A DNA stretch of 58,835 nt from NCBI GenBank assembly GCA_020852755.1, contig JADZAF010000100.1:1-58835 (forward strand), in the 5' to 3' direction. Source of the DNA: Bryobacterales bacterium (GTDB lineage Bacteria; Acidobacteriota; Terriglobia; Bryobacterales; Bryobacteraceae). Positions within the stretch are counted from its first letter, which is position 1. Each line of letters starts with the position of its first letter. Shown piece after piece: positions 7,287 to 15,389 of this stretch. The notes under the pieces are model-generated. The model searched no databases. It saw only the letters and a program-made list of their open reading frames with translations, and had not been told where the DNA came from. The translations under genes were made by a program, and so were the position numbers.

Positions 7287-7853
7287 ATGAAATGGAGCAC
7301 ATCCGAAGCTGTCATGCTCGCCAGGAACTCCTGCGCGTCCTGCCATGGAGAAGGGCTGCGGCTGATTCGTAAGAATACCTACCGCCCCTGCAATTGCGTC
7401 TTGCGGGGGGTTTTCCGTGCCTGCTACGCGCGGTTCCGCCACTGCGTCACCAAAGAAAAACACATGAGCCGCATCAGCCTGGAGTATCACCGCGGCGGCC
7501 GGGATTCCCGCGTCTGCTACGTTCGCAGGGACGAGGACTATATCGCCGACTTCTGCCTGGTCAGCCGCCGGCATCTGGACGATTTCGAGAACAAGATCTT
7601 CCGCTATCACTTCCTGCTGGGCGCCGACTGGAGGCTGTGCTGCCGCCAGCTGCGCATCGACCGGGGCGCCTTTTTCCACGCGGTCTACCGCATCGAGCAG
7701 CGTCTGGGCCGCGTGTTCAAGGAGCTGCAGCCGTACCCCCTCTACCCCGTTGAGGATTACTTCGGCAACCGCATCCCCAGGGAAGTCGAAAGCCGTGTGC
7801 TGACCCTTCCCGCGCCCGCCGCCGTGCGGCCTCCGCTGCGGAGAACTGCCTGA
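7287..7853 (+). CDS. Cysteine-motif protein of unknown function
   Basis: 188 aa, cytoplasmic, unknown family. The N-terminus has a CxxC plus CxC arrangement (Cys16, Cys19, then Cys35 and Cys37) that looks like a zinc ribbon. The first pair, CASCHGEG, also reads as a c-type haem motif, but there is no signal peptide, so zinc is more likely, as in DnaJ-type CxxCHGxG fingers. The middle, around RYHFLLGADWRLCCRQL, followed by a segment containing FFHAVYRIEQRLGRVF, could be a helix-turn-helix. It is transcribed divergently from the HTH regulator and could be a nucleic-acid-binding partner. That role is a guess. Confidence 0.7.
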   Translation: MKWSTSEAVMLARNSCASCHGEGLRLIRKNTYRPCNCVLRGVFRACYARFRHCVTKEKHMSRISLEYHRGGRDSRVCYVRRDEDYIADFCLVSRRHLDDFENKIFRYHFLLGADWRLCCRQLRIDRGAFFHAVYRIEQRLGRVFKELQPYPLYPVEDYFGNRIPREVESRVLTLPAPAAVRPPLRRTA

Positions 7854-7894
7854 ATCCATAGAGCCTGAGCTTCGTTTTTCTTAATTCCACCCAG

Positions 7895-7918
7895 GGGCCG
7901 CCCCGCGCCGGGCGGCCC
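7895..7918 (+). terminator. Hairpin terminator
   Basis: GGGCCGCCC at 7895-7903 and GGGCGGCCC at 7910-7918 form a perfect 9-bp stem with a 6-nt loop, followed by TTCGCGTCTT. It lies between the cysteine-motif gene and the DUF1080 gene. Confidence 0.6.
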
Positions 7919-7948
7919 TTCGCGTCTTCAAGCGGGGCCCGCCTTTGC

Positions 7949-7954
7949 TAAAAT
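7949..7954 (+). promoter_or_regulatory. Extended -10 element for leaderless start
   Basis: TAAAAT ends 9 nt before the GTG at 7964. No ribosome site lies between, so the transcript probably begins at or very near the start codon. Confidence 0.45.
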
Positions 7955-7963
7955 CTTTCCTCC

Positions 7964-8596
7964 GTGAGCTCGCGAATCGCCGCCCTCTCTTTCATCCTGC
8001 TCAGCCTGCCCTCCCTGCAGGCCGCAGAGTGGGTCCGCCTGTTGAACGGCACAAGCCTGGAAGGCTGGGAATCCATCGGCGACGGCCTGTGGACCGTGAT
8101 GCGCGACGGCACTCTCCTGGGCCAGCGCCTCCCCAAGAGCGAACACCAGGCCTGGCTTTACACCCGCCGGGAGTTCGGCGAGTTCGATCTGCACCTGGAA
8201 TGGTGGACCCGCGCGGGAGGCAACAGCGGCATCTCCTTGCGCGACACCTCCCGAGCCCGCTGGGCCGTTCCCCCGGAATGGGACCCCAACCGCACTCCCT
8301 CCCACATCGGTTACGAGATCCAGATCATCGAGGGCTACCGGGAAAGCTACCCGTCCGGCAGCATCTACCTCTTCGAGAAGGCCCGGGAGGGTTTCCAGCG
8401 CGCCCACGACTGGAACACCTTCGACATCGAATCCCGCCACGACGCCATACGCGTGAGGCTCAACGGGCAGACCGTCGCCCAACACCCCGGCGACCCGGCC
8501 CGCCCGAAAACCGGACCCATCGGCCTCCAGTTGCACGACCGCAACTCGGTGGTCATGTTCCGCGACATCCGCATTCGCGAAGTGCGGAAGCCGTAG
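7964..8596 (+). CDS. Secreted 3-keto-disaccharide hydrolase-like (DUF1080)
   Basis: Family DUF1080, concanavalin-like beta-sandwich proteins often found with sugar-degrading systems; 210 aa including a signal peptide (about residues 1-20, cleaved after LQA). Family hallmarks are visible: FNG-like opening (LLNGTSLEGWE), a WTVxDGTLxG block, GEFDLHLEWW, GNSGISLRD and a final FRDIRIREV strand. The protein is probably periplasmic or outer-membrane associated. GTG start; the next gene is convergent and ends 3 nt away. The substrate cannot be read from the sequence. Confidence 0.85.
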   Translation: MSSRIAALSFILLSLPSLQAAEWVRLLNGTSLEGWESIGDGLWTVMRDGTLLGQRLPKSEHQAWLYTRREFGEFDLHLEWWTRAGGNSGISLRDTSRARWAVPPEWDPNRTPSHIGYEIQIIEGYRESYPSGSIYLFEKAREGFQRAHDWNTFDIESRHDAIRVRLNGQTVAQHPGDPARPKTGPIGLQLHDRNSVVMFRDIRIREVRKP

Positions 8597-8599
8597 GCC

Positions 8600-8953
8600 T
8601 CACCGCGAGGCGCGCAGGTACGCGTCGTCTCCCCGGATCCAGTCCTCCCGGACCGGAGAGAACAGGTCCACCGCCAGGCTGTCGGCCAGCGCCTCCACCG
8701 AATGCGGCGCGCCGGGCGTAACCTGCAGCACCTCGCCCGGGCCCAACACCCTGGATTCGCCCGCGATGGTGAAGCGGATGCGCCCCTCCACCACCATGGT
8801 GACCTGCTCGTGCATGTGGTGATGTTCGGGCACCACCGCGCCCTGCTTCAACCGGATGCGCGCTACCGTCATGCGCTCGGTGTGAATCGCCTGGCGGCTG
8901 ATCAGCGGGTTCAATGGCTCCTCGGCTATCTGGCTCCAATCGTGCAGGATCAT
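8600..8953 (-). CDS. Small cupin-domain protein
   Basis: A single-domain cupin of 117 aa. Motif 1 is GAVVPEHHHMHEQVTMVVEG, with metal ligands His-His-His and Glu, and motif 2 is PGEVLQVTPGAPHSVEA with the final His. It is a soluble metal-binding barrel, possibly sensing or isomerising a sugar or small acid; the substrate is unknown. The minus-strand hexamer TACAAT (8968 to 8963) sits 9 nt before the ATG, with no ribosome site. This promoter overlaps that of rfbA on the other strand, so the two genes share a 27-bp divergent start region. Confidence 0.85.
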   Translation of the reverse strand: MILHDWSQIAEEPLNPLISRQAIHTERMTVARIRLKQGAVVPEHHHMHEQVTMVVEGRIRFTIAGESRVLGPGEVLQVTPGAPHSVEALADSLAVDLFSPVREDWIRGDDAYLRASR

Positions 8954-8962
8954 GGCTCGCGT

Positions 8963-8972
8963 ATTGTATCAT
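8963..8972. promoter_or_regulatory. Overlapping divergent -10 elements
   Basis: On the minus strand TACAAT occupies 8968-8963 (cupin). On the plus strand TATCAT occupies 8967-8972 (rfbA, 8 nt before its ATG). The two hexamers share two bases, so the promoters are mutually exclusive if both are real. Confidence 0.45.
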
Positions 8973-8980
8973 GAGAACTT

Positions 8981-9748
8981 ATGAAGGGCATCGTTCTGGC
9001 GGGCGGTACGGGGAGCCGTCTTTTCCCGCTGACCAAGATCACCAACAAGCATCTCCTCCCGGTTTACGACCAGCCCATGATCTATTACCCCATACGGACG
9101 CTGGTCGAGGCCGGAATTCGCGACATTCTGATCGTCACCGGCGGGAAGAACGCCGGCGATTTCCTGCGCCTGCTGGGCAATGGCAAGCATTTCGGGCTGA
9201 AGCACATCAATTATGCCTACCAGGAAGGGGAAGGCGGCATCGCCGATGCGCTCTCCCTGGCCGAGCATTTCGCCGACGGCCACAAAATCTGCGTCGTGCT
9301 GGGCGACAACCTCATCGAAGCCAGCATCCGCGATGCCGTCGAGGCGTTCCTGGCGCAGCCCTGCGGCGCCCGCCTCCTGCTGAAGGAAGTGCCTGACGCC
9401 GAGCGCTTCGGAGTAGCCGAGATCGTCGGCGACCGCATCGTCAATATCGAGGAGAAGCCCAAGGCCCCCAAGTCGAATTTCGCCGTGACCGGACTGTACA
9501 TGTATGACGCCACGGTGTTCGACAAGATCCGCACGCTGGTTCCTTCCTCCCGGGGGGAACTGGAAATCACGGACGTGAACAACGCCTACATCCACGAAGG
9601 CGCCATGACCTTCTCGTTCCTCGAGGGCTGGTGGACCGACGCAGGCACCTTCGAGTCCCTGCTGCGGGCCGGCAACCTGGTGGCCCGCACGCGCCAGGCC
9701 CCCGTGGAGGAGGCCATGGCCGCCGAGACCATGGGAACCGTTCGATGA
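8981..9748 (+). CDS. rfbA: Glucose-1-phosphate thymidylyltransferase
   Basis: First enzyme of dTDP-sugar synthesis: dTTP plus glucose-1-phosphate to dTDP-glucose. 255 aa, the short form of the RmlA family. The nucleotide-binding signature is intact (LAGGTGSRLFPLT, then KHLLPVYDQPMIYYP). Substrate loops are visible in VLGDNLIE, FGVAEI and IEEKPKAPKSNFAVTGLY, and the end FLEGWWTDAGTFESLL is typical. It lacks the C-terminal extension of longer RmlA proteins. It starts a tightly overlapping operon with rfbC, rfbB and two glycosyltransferases. Confidence 0.93.
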   Translation: MKGIVLAGGTGSRLFPLTKITNKHLLPVYDQPMIYYPIRTLVEAGIRDILIVTGGKNAGDFLRLLGNGKHFGLKHINYAYQEGEGGIADALSLAEHFADGHKICVVLGDNLIEASIRDAVEAFLAQPCGARLLLKEVPDAERFGVAEIVGDRIVNIEEKPKAPKSNFAVTGLYMYDATVFDKIRTLVPSSRGELEITDVNNAYIHEGAMTFSFLEGWWTDAGTFESLLRAGNLVARTRQAPVEEAMAAETMGTVR

Positions 9749-10332
9749 GTACCGACGCTACCCTTCGTCTCGATCCCCGCCACATCGCCAGTTCCGAAAA
9801 GCTCGAACTGCTGCTGCCGGAATGCTCCAGGGGCATCGGTTCGGTGATTACATCCGCCGAATCGCGGGAGTTGATCGAGGGCGTTCGCATCCGCCCTCTC
9901 TCGCTCTGGGCCGACGACCGCGGCTACTTCCTCGAGATCCAGAGAGTCGGTCTCGGCCTGGCCGAGGGTTTTCCTCCCCAGACCACCCAGATGTCGGCGG
10001 CCCTGAACTACCCCGGCGCGGTCAAGGCCTTTCACTACCACCTGCACCAGAACGATTGCTGGACGCCGGTGGCCGGCATGCTGCAGGTCGCCCTCGTCGA
10101 TCTGCGCGCCGGTTCGCTCACCTACGGCGCGCGCAACACCATGTACCTGGGCACCCTGCGGCCCTGGCAGATCCTCATCCCGCCCGGCGTGGCGCACGGA
10201 TACAAAGTGATCGGCACGGCCCCGGCCCTCCTGGTTTACGTGACCGACCGCTTCTACAACCCCGAGGACGAGGGACGTATCCCGTACAACGACCCCCACC
10301 TGGCGTACGACTGGGAACTGCAGCATAAATGA
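9745..10332 (+). CDS. rfbC: dTDP-4-dehydrorhamnose 3,5-epimerase-like
   Basis: RmlC-type cupin epimerase, 195 aa, acting on dTDP-4-keto-6-deoxyglucose made by the next enzyme. Matching elements are DDRGYFLEI, the catalytic-His region VKAFHYHLHQN, LVDLRAGSLTYG and IPPGVAHGYKVIG. It is more divergent than housekeeping RmlC (the usual RGLHxQ reads KAFHYH), and an N-terminal extension of about 45 residues precedes the core. It could therefore be a 3-epimerase or sugar ketoisomerase of another deoxysugar route. ATG 9745 overlaps the rfbA stop (ATGA). Confidence 0.8.
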   Translation: MSTDATLRLDPRHIASSEKLELLLPECSRGIGSVITSAESRELIEGVRIRPLSLWADDRGYFLEIQRVGLGLAEGFPPQTTQMSAALNYPGAVKAFHYHLHQNDCWTPVAGMLQVALVDLRAGSLTYGARNTMYLGTLRPWQILIPPGVAHGYKVIGTAPALLVYVTDRFYNPEDEGRIPYNDPHLAYDWELQHK

Positions 10333-11369
10333 AGATTCTGGTCACCGGAGGGGCCGGCTTCATCGGCTCGGCTTTTGTGCGCCTGATGCTGGCCTCGGAT
10401 CCCGCCGTCCGGATCCTGAACCTCGACAAGCTTACCTACGCCGGCAACCTCGAGAACCTGGAACCGGTGGCCTCCAGCCCGCGCTACCGTTTCATTTCCG
10501 GCGACATCTGCGACCCCGCCCTGGTGGACCGGCTGCTGCTCGATGAGAAGCCCGACGCGGTTGTGCACTTCGCCGCCGAGTCCCACGTCGACCGCAGCAT
10601 CCTGACGCCCGCCCCGGTCTTCGAGACCAACCTGCGGGGCACCTTCACCCTGCTCGAGGCGGCCCGCGTCCGGCGCCTGGGCCGCTTCCTGCACGTCTCC
10701 ACCGACGAGGTCTACGGCAGCCTGGAGGAGCCCCTCGAAGCCTCCGAGGATTTTCCGCTCAACCCCAGCAGCCCCTATTCGGCCAGCAAGGCGGGGTCCG
10801 ATCTGCTGGCCCGCTCCTACTTCCTCACTTACGGCTTGCCTGTCATCGTCACGCGCGCTTCCAACAATTACGGGCCCTATCAGTTCCCCGAAAAGCTCAT
10901 CCCCCTGATGATCTCCAACGCCCTGGAAGGCGGTTCCCTTCCGGTCTACGGCGACGGAATGCAGGTGCGCGACTGGCTCTACGTGGACGACCACTGCCGG
11001 GCCCTGCGCACCCTGCTCGAGAAGGGCCGCGAGGGGGAGATCTACAACATCGGCGGCAGCTGCTCGCTGCCCAACCTGGAAGTGGTCCGCCGGATCGCCG
11101 CCGCCGCGGGGCTGCCCGCGAGCCGGATCACCCATGTCGTGGACCGTCCCGGCCATGACCGCCGCTACGCCCTTTCCAGCCGCAAGATCGTGAGCGAAAC
11201 CGGGTGGCGCCCGCAGGTGGGATTCGAAGAAGGGCTGGCGCGCACCATCGAGTGGTACCGGTCCAACCCCGGTTGGATCGAGCGGGTGAAATCCGGGGAG
11301 TACCGCTCTTACTACCAGCGCAATTATCTGGACCGCGAACGCGAGCTGCGCGATGCGCGCCGGGCTTGA
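10329..11369 (+). CDS. rfbB: dTDP-glucose 4,6-dehydratase
   Basis: Extended short-chain dehydrogenase, 346 aa, converting dTDP-glucose to dTDP-4-keto-6-deoxyglucose with bound NAD. Visible features: GGAGFIGSAFVR Rossmann motif at residue 7, HFAAESHVDRS, the catalytic STDEVYG, and YSASKAGSD carrying Tyr-x3-Lys, then NNYGPYQFPEKLIP. Length and motif order are normal. It overlaps rfbC by 4 nt and the following glycosyltransferase by 17 nt. No rmlD reductase follows, so the final sugar may be something other than rhamnose, or rmlD lies elsewhere. Confidence 0.95.
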   Translation: MKILVTGGAGFIGSAFVRLMLASDPAVRILNLDKLTYAGNLENLEPVASSPRYRFISGDICDPALVDRLLLDEKPDAVVHFAAESHVDRSILTPAPVFETNLRGTFTLLEAARVRRLGRFLHVSTDEVYGSLEEPLEASEDFPLNPSSPYSASKAGSDLLARSYFLTYGLPVIVTRASNNYGPYQFPEKLIPLMISNALEGGSLPVYGDGMQVRDWLYVDDHCRALRTLLEKGREGEIYNIGGSCSLPNLEVVRRIAAAAGLPASRITHVVDRPGHDRRYALSSRKIVSETGWRPQVGFEEGLARTIEWYRSNPGWIERVKSGEYRSYYQRNYLDRERELRDARRA

Positions 11370-12357
11370 CGCCACGCCGCTGGCCCTCTCGAGCGGCGGT
11401 CTCCGCCGCTACACCGAGGAACTCCTCCGCGCCCTCACGGAGACTTTTCCCGAGGACCGGTTCGTCCCGGTTCACGAGCGTCCCGGCAACAGGCTGGAGA
11501 AGCGCTGGTGGCTGTGGGGAATCAACCGCGAACTGAACCGCCTGGGCATCCAGGTCTTCCACGGCGCCAACTTCGCGGTTCCGTACCTTCCGCTGCGTCC
11601 CAGCGTCCTCACCCTGCACGACCTTTCTCTGTGGATGGATCCGCGCTGGCACGGCAACGGCAGCCGCGACCGCCGCCGGGCGCCGTTTCTGATCGGACTC
11701 GGGATCGCCACCCTGATCATCACCCCTGCCGAGGCCATCCGCCGCCAGGCCATGGAGCATTTTCGCCTCTCCCCGGCCCGCGTCGTGGCAGTGCCCGAGG
11801 GCTGCCGCGTCCTGCCGCTGGAACGCCGCCCGGAAGGCCCGCCCTACCTCCTGTTCACCGGCACGCTGGAGCCCCGCAAGAACCTGCCCTTCCTCGTCGA
11901 TGTTTGGCGCGAAGTCCGCAAGCAGGCGCCCGTGGAGCTGTGGCTGGCCGGGCGCCGCCGTCCCGACTTCCCCGGCATCGCGCCCGAGCCCGGCCTGCGC
12001 CTCCTGGGCGAGGTTCCCGACCGGGATCTGCCCGGTCTTTACGCCGGCGCGTCCGCCTTCCTCTACCCCTCTCTCTACGAGGGCTTCGGCCTGCCTGTGC
12101 TGGAGGCCATGGCGTACGGCGCCTGCGTCATCACTTCCGCCGATCCGGCTATCGGCGAGGTGGCCGGCGAGGGCGCGCTTCGCCTCGACGTGGCGGACCG
12201 GCGCGCCTGGGTCCAGTCGCTGCTGGCCGTGCTGGCCGGCGGGGATTGGGTGGAGCGCCTGCGCGAGCGGGCCCGCCGCCGTGCGGCCGAATTCACCTGG
12301 GAACGCACTGCGCGGCTCACCCGGGAGGTCTATGCCGAGGCCATCCGCCGCTTCTGA
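11353..12357 (+). CDS. GT4 glycosyltransferase
   Basis: GT-B fold, family 4 retaining glycosyltransferase of 334 aa, cytoplasmic. The acceptor half contains SSGGLRRYTEEL and VFHGANF. The donor half begins with LLFTGTLEPRKNLPFLVDVW and has the EGFGLPVLEAMAYG signature including the catalytic Glu. It probably transfers a sugar, perhaps the deoxysugar from this operon, to a lipid or polysaccharide precursor. It overlaps rfbB by 17 nt and the next glycosyltransferase by 26 nt, so translation of the operon is coupled throughout. Confidence 0.9.
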   Translation: MRAGLDATPLALSSGGLRRYTEELLRALTETFPEDRFVPVHERPGNRLEKRWWLWGINRELNRLGIQVFHGANFAVPYLPLRPSVLTLHDLSLWMDPRWHGNGSRDRRRAPFLIGLGIATLIITPAEAIRRQAMEHFRLSPARVVAVPEGCRVLPLERRPEGPPYLLFTGTLEPRKNLPFLVDVWREVRKQAPVELWLAGRRRPDFPGIAPEPGLRLLGEVPDRDLPGLYAGASAFLYPSLYEGFGLPVLEAMAYGACVITSADPAIGEVAGEGALRLDVADRRAWVQSLLAVLAGGDWVERLRERARRRAAEFTWERTARLTREVYAEAIRRF

Positions 12358-13555
12358 CGCCGCCCTGCTGCTGGCGCCCGAAGCGCCTTTTCCTTTGGCC
12401 GGCGGCGGCCCCCTGCGTACCGCTTCGCTGATCGGCTACTTCGCCCGCCGCGGCCCCGTGGACGTCATTGTGTTCCATGAACCCGGTGCGCCCGATCCGG
12501 CCCCGTCGTTTCCCGCCGGCCTGTGCCGCCGGGTGGACGTGATCCCGCTCCCCTACCATTCCCGGAGCCTGCCCGCCAAGGCGCTGCGCAACGCGCGTCG
12601 CGTGCTGCGCCGCGTCCCTCCCCTGGTGGACCGCTTCTCGGGTTTCGAAAACCGGCTCGCGGCTTTGCTGCGCGGCCGGCGGTACGGCATTGCGGTCATC
12701 GAACATTTCTGGTGCGCTCCGTATTATCCGCAAGTGGCCGCTGCCAGCCGGCGGGTGCTCCTCGACCTCTTCGATGTCGAATCCGTGCTGCATGCCCGCT
12801 GCGCGCTCACCGAGCCCTGGCCGGCCGCTTTCGCCCACCGGGTCTTCGAAGGTGCCTCCCGCGTCCTGGAACGGCGCTGGCTGCCCCGCTTCTCAACCCT
12901 GCTGGCGACTTCCGACGTGGACGCCGCGCACCTGCGCCCTGTTTCCGGCGGCCGCCCGGTACTGGTCTACCCGAACACCATCCCCCTGGTCGCCGTGCCC
13001 GCGGCGCGGGAAGAGGAGACCATCGCCTTCCCCGGCAACCTCGAATACCATCCCAACCTCTCGGCCGTGCGCTACTTCAGCCGCGCCGTCTGGCCCCTGC
13101 TGCGCGCCCGGCACCCGGCCCTGAAATGGCGTTTGGTGGGAAAGAACCCGCAGGCGGTGGAGAAGTACGTCGGCGGCGACCCGCGCGTGGAGCGGACCGG
13201 CCCGATCCCCGACGCCATCGCCGAACTGGCCCGGGTCAAGGTGGTGGTGGTGCCGCTGCTGGCGGGCAGCGGAACCCGGCTCAAGATCGTGGAAGCCTGG
13301 GCCGCTGCGCGCGCCGTGGTTTCCACCACCCTCGGCGCCGAGGGCCTGCCGGCCGCCGACGGCGAAAACCTGCTGCTGCGCGACGGCCCCGCGGAATTCG
13401 CCGCCGCCGTCTCCGCGCTGCTCGAGGACCCGGACCTGCGCGCGCGGCTGGGGCAGGCCGGCCGCCGGACCTACGAGCGAGGGTTGACCTGGCAGAGCGC
13501 CTGGCGGCAACTCGACCGGGGGCTGGAATCAGAAGGGCTTCAGGCCGCCCAATAG
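12332..13555 (+). CDS. Second GT4-like glycosyltransferase
   Basis: 407 aa from ATG 12332, which lies inside the preceding gene; longer in-frame extensions upstream are just read-through of that gene's DNA. GT-B layout: N-terminal GGGPLRTASLIGYFA nucleotide-fold loop, LLDLFDVESVLHARC linker region, then IAFPGNLEYHPN, LVGKNP and a C-terminal SGTRLKIVEAWAAARAVVSTT block with the Glu of the family-4 E-x7-E region. It belongs with glycosyltransferases of exopolysaccharide clusters. Last gene of the rfb operon; its end overlaps the convergent gene by 27 nt. Confidence 0.87.
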   Translation: MPRPSAASDAALLLAPEAPFPLAGGGPLRTASLIGYFARRGPVDVIVFHEPGAPDPAPSFPAGLCRRVDVIPLPYHSRSLPAKALRNARRVLRRVPPLVDRFSGFENRLAALLRGRRYGIAVIEHFWCAPYYPQVAAASRRVLLDLFDVESVLHARCALTEPWPAAFAHRVFEGASRVLERRWLPRFSTLLATSDVDAAHLRPVSGGRPVLVYPNTIPLVAVPAAREEETIAFPGNLEYHPNLSAVRYFSRAVWPLLRARHPALKWRLVGKNPQAVEKYVGGDPRVERTGPIPDAIAELARVKVVVVPLLAGSGTRLKIVEAWAAARAVVSTTLGAEGLPAADGENLLLRDGPAEFAAAVSALLEDPDLRARLGQAGRRTYERGLTWQSAWRQLDRGLESEGLQAAQ

Positions 13556-14296
13556 CGAACGGGTGTCTCCCCCCGAGCCCGCGCTGACCCAGTGGACCGG
13601 GCGCCAGTTCAGATCCACCGTGCCGATGTAAGTCGCGTCCGGCAGCTTGTCGCCCATGAGGATCACGATGTAGGCCCGGTCGGAATAGGAAAGTGCCCGA
13701 AACTGCAATCCGCCTTCGGCACCCCGGCTGGCATCCCGCTGCGGCGGCCCCAGGGCGCGCACGACGGCGTAGTAATCGTCGCCCCGCTTCAGTTCCAGGT
13801 AGGACTGGTCGCGCGTGGTGAAGGTGACGCGCTGGCGCGGCGAGGGTCCGTGGCGGACCAGCACGGCCGCCAGCAGCCCGGCCACGAGGATGACGCCCAG
13901 GCCGATGCCGATCATGCGGACCAGCCGGGTGTCGCTGGCCGGCTGGCGGCTGGCTTGGCCGGAGCCGGCCGGTTTCCCGCCGGACGCCGGCTCGGCGCGC
14001 GCGGGAACGGGTGTTTCAAACGATTGTGTGCGAACCGGCCAGACCGTGCCCCCGCGGTACTCCAGTTCCCGGGTCAGCGACACCACCGCCGCCCCGCCGG
14101 ACCCCTCCGCAACTTCGCCTACGTATCGCCGCGGGATCCACAGTTCCAGCTTGCCGCCGGGCTGGGCCACCAGGATCTCCGACCAGGTCGAGCGCACCAG
14201 CGACCACTCGTTCCCTTCGATGTTCAGAATTGGCGGGGAGAGGGAAAACCGCCGGTTCATGAGTTGGTCGAGAGCGCCGGCATCGGACATAGGCAT
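13529..14296 (-). CDS. Hypothetical single-pass membrane protein
   Basis: 255 aa, unknown family. An N-terminal soluble domain (about 1-90), a Pro/Ala/Ser-rich linker, one membrane helix at about 128-146 (MIGIGLGVILVAGLLAAVLV), and a C-terminal domain with DDYYAVVRALGPP and a closing WRPVHWVS segment. The C-terminal part has the feel of small periplasmic lipoprotein-type repeats, but I cannot name it. CATAAT on the minus strand (14307-14302) is 5 nt before ATG 14296 or 11 nt before ATG 14290, so a leaderless start is possible. Confidence 0.7.
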   Translation of the reverse strand: MPMSDAGALDQLMNRRFSLSPPILNIEGNEWSLVRSTWSEILVAQPGGKLELWIPRRYVGEVAEGSGGAAVVSLTRELEYRGGTVWPVRTQSFETPVPARAEPASGGKPAGSGQASRQPASDTRLVRMIGIGLGVILVAGLLAAVLVRHGPSPRQRVTFTTRDQSYLELKRGDDYYAVVRALGPPQRDASRGAEGGLQFRALSYSDRAYIVILMGDKLPDATYIGTVDLNWRPVHWVSAGSGGDTRSLLGGLKPF

Positions 14297-14354
14297 CTGT
14301 AATTATGGCGCGGAATGCGCTCCGGAAGTTATGCCCGAAGCGTACGGGGCCTTC

Positions 14355-15389
14355 TCAGTTCAGGAACAGGGTCCGGTAGAGGGTATCGCGCTGCCGGGGA
14401 ACGAATCCCGCTCCGCGGATGATGCGCCGCAACTCCTCCTCGCTGGCATGGTTCCTGGTCCCGGCGGCGGAGACCACGTTCTCTTCGATCATGGTGCTGC
14501 CCACGTCGTTGCCGCCGAAGCGCAGCCCCAGCTGGCAGGTCTTCAGCCCCTGGGTGACCCAGGAGGACTGGATGTTGTCGATATTGTCGAGATAGATGCG
14601 CGAGATAGCCAGGGTCTTCAGGTACTCGACAGCCGTGGCCTCCTCCTGTACGAAGCGTCCCAGGGAGGTGTTTTCGCGCTGGAAGGTCCAGGGGATGAAG
14701 GCGGTGAAGCCCCCGGTCTCCTCCTGCAGGCGGCGCACGGCCTCCAGGTGGTTCAGGCGCTGCTCGTCGCTCTCGCCGCAGCCGAACATCATGGTGGCCG
14801 TGGTCCGCATACCCAGTTGGTGGGCGGTGCGGTGCACCTCGAGCCATTCCGAGGTGGTGCACTTCAGCCGGCTGATGCGCCGCCGCACCTCGTCGTCCAG
14901 GATCTCGGCGCCCCCGCCCGGAATCGAATCCAGCCCGGCGTCACGCAGGCGCAGAATGGTGTCCCGGATGGAGAGCCCGCTGACCTCGGCGATGTTGAGG
15001 ATCTCCGGCGACGAGAAACAGTGCAGGTGAATGCGGAAGCGCTCCTTGATGGAGCGCAGCAGGTCTTCGTACCACTCGATCTTCAGGTCCGGGTGCAGGC
15101 CTCCCTGCATCAGCACGCCGGTGCCGCCCTGCTCGATGGTCTCCCGGATCTTCTGGAAGATGGTTTCCTTGTCGAGCACGTAGCCTTCGGGGCTGCCCAT
15201 GGGCCGGTAGAACGCGCAGAAGGTGCAGTACTCGGTGCAGAAGTTGGTGTAGTTGATGTTCCGGTCGACGATATAGGTGACGATGCCTTCGGGATGTCTC
15301 CGGCGGCGGATGGAGTCGGCCTCCATGCCGATCCCGATCAGGTCGTCGGAGCTGAACAGGTCCAGGGCTTCCTGGCGGCTGATCGTCAT
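14355..15389 (-). CDS. mqnC: Cyclic dehypoxanthinyl futalosine synthase
   Basis: Radical-SAM enzyme of the futalosine menaquinone pathway, 344 aa. The cluster motif is CTEYCTFCAFY (Cys-x3-Cys-x2-Cys). Family-typical stretches are YIVDRNINYTNF, YVLDKETIFQKI, GVLMQGGLHPDLKIEWYE, GGGAEILDDEVR and TATMMFGCGE. ATG 15389 overlaps the upstream amidohydrolase stop by 4 nt; the open frame extends further upstream but only into that gene. It indicates that this organism makes menaquinone without the classical MenA-F route. Other mqn genes are not in the window. Confidence 0.93.
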   Translation of the reverse strand: MTISRQEALDLFSSDDLIGIGMEADSIRRRRHPEGIVTYIVDRNINYTNFCTEYCTFCAFYRPMGSPEGYVLDKETIFQKIRETIEQGGTGVLMQGGLHPDLKIEWYEDLLRSIKERFRIHLHCFSSPEILNIAEVSGLSIRDTILRLRDAGLDSIPGGGAEILDDEVRRRISRLKCTTSEWLEVHRTAHQLGMRTTATMMFGCGESDEQRLNHLEAVRRLQEETGGFTAFIPWTFQRENTSLGRFVQEEATAVEYLKTLAISRIYLDNIDNIQSSWVTQGLKTCQLGLRFGGNDVGSTMIEENVVSAAGTRNHASEEELRRIIRGAGFVPRQRDTLYRTLFLN

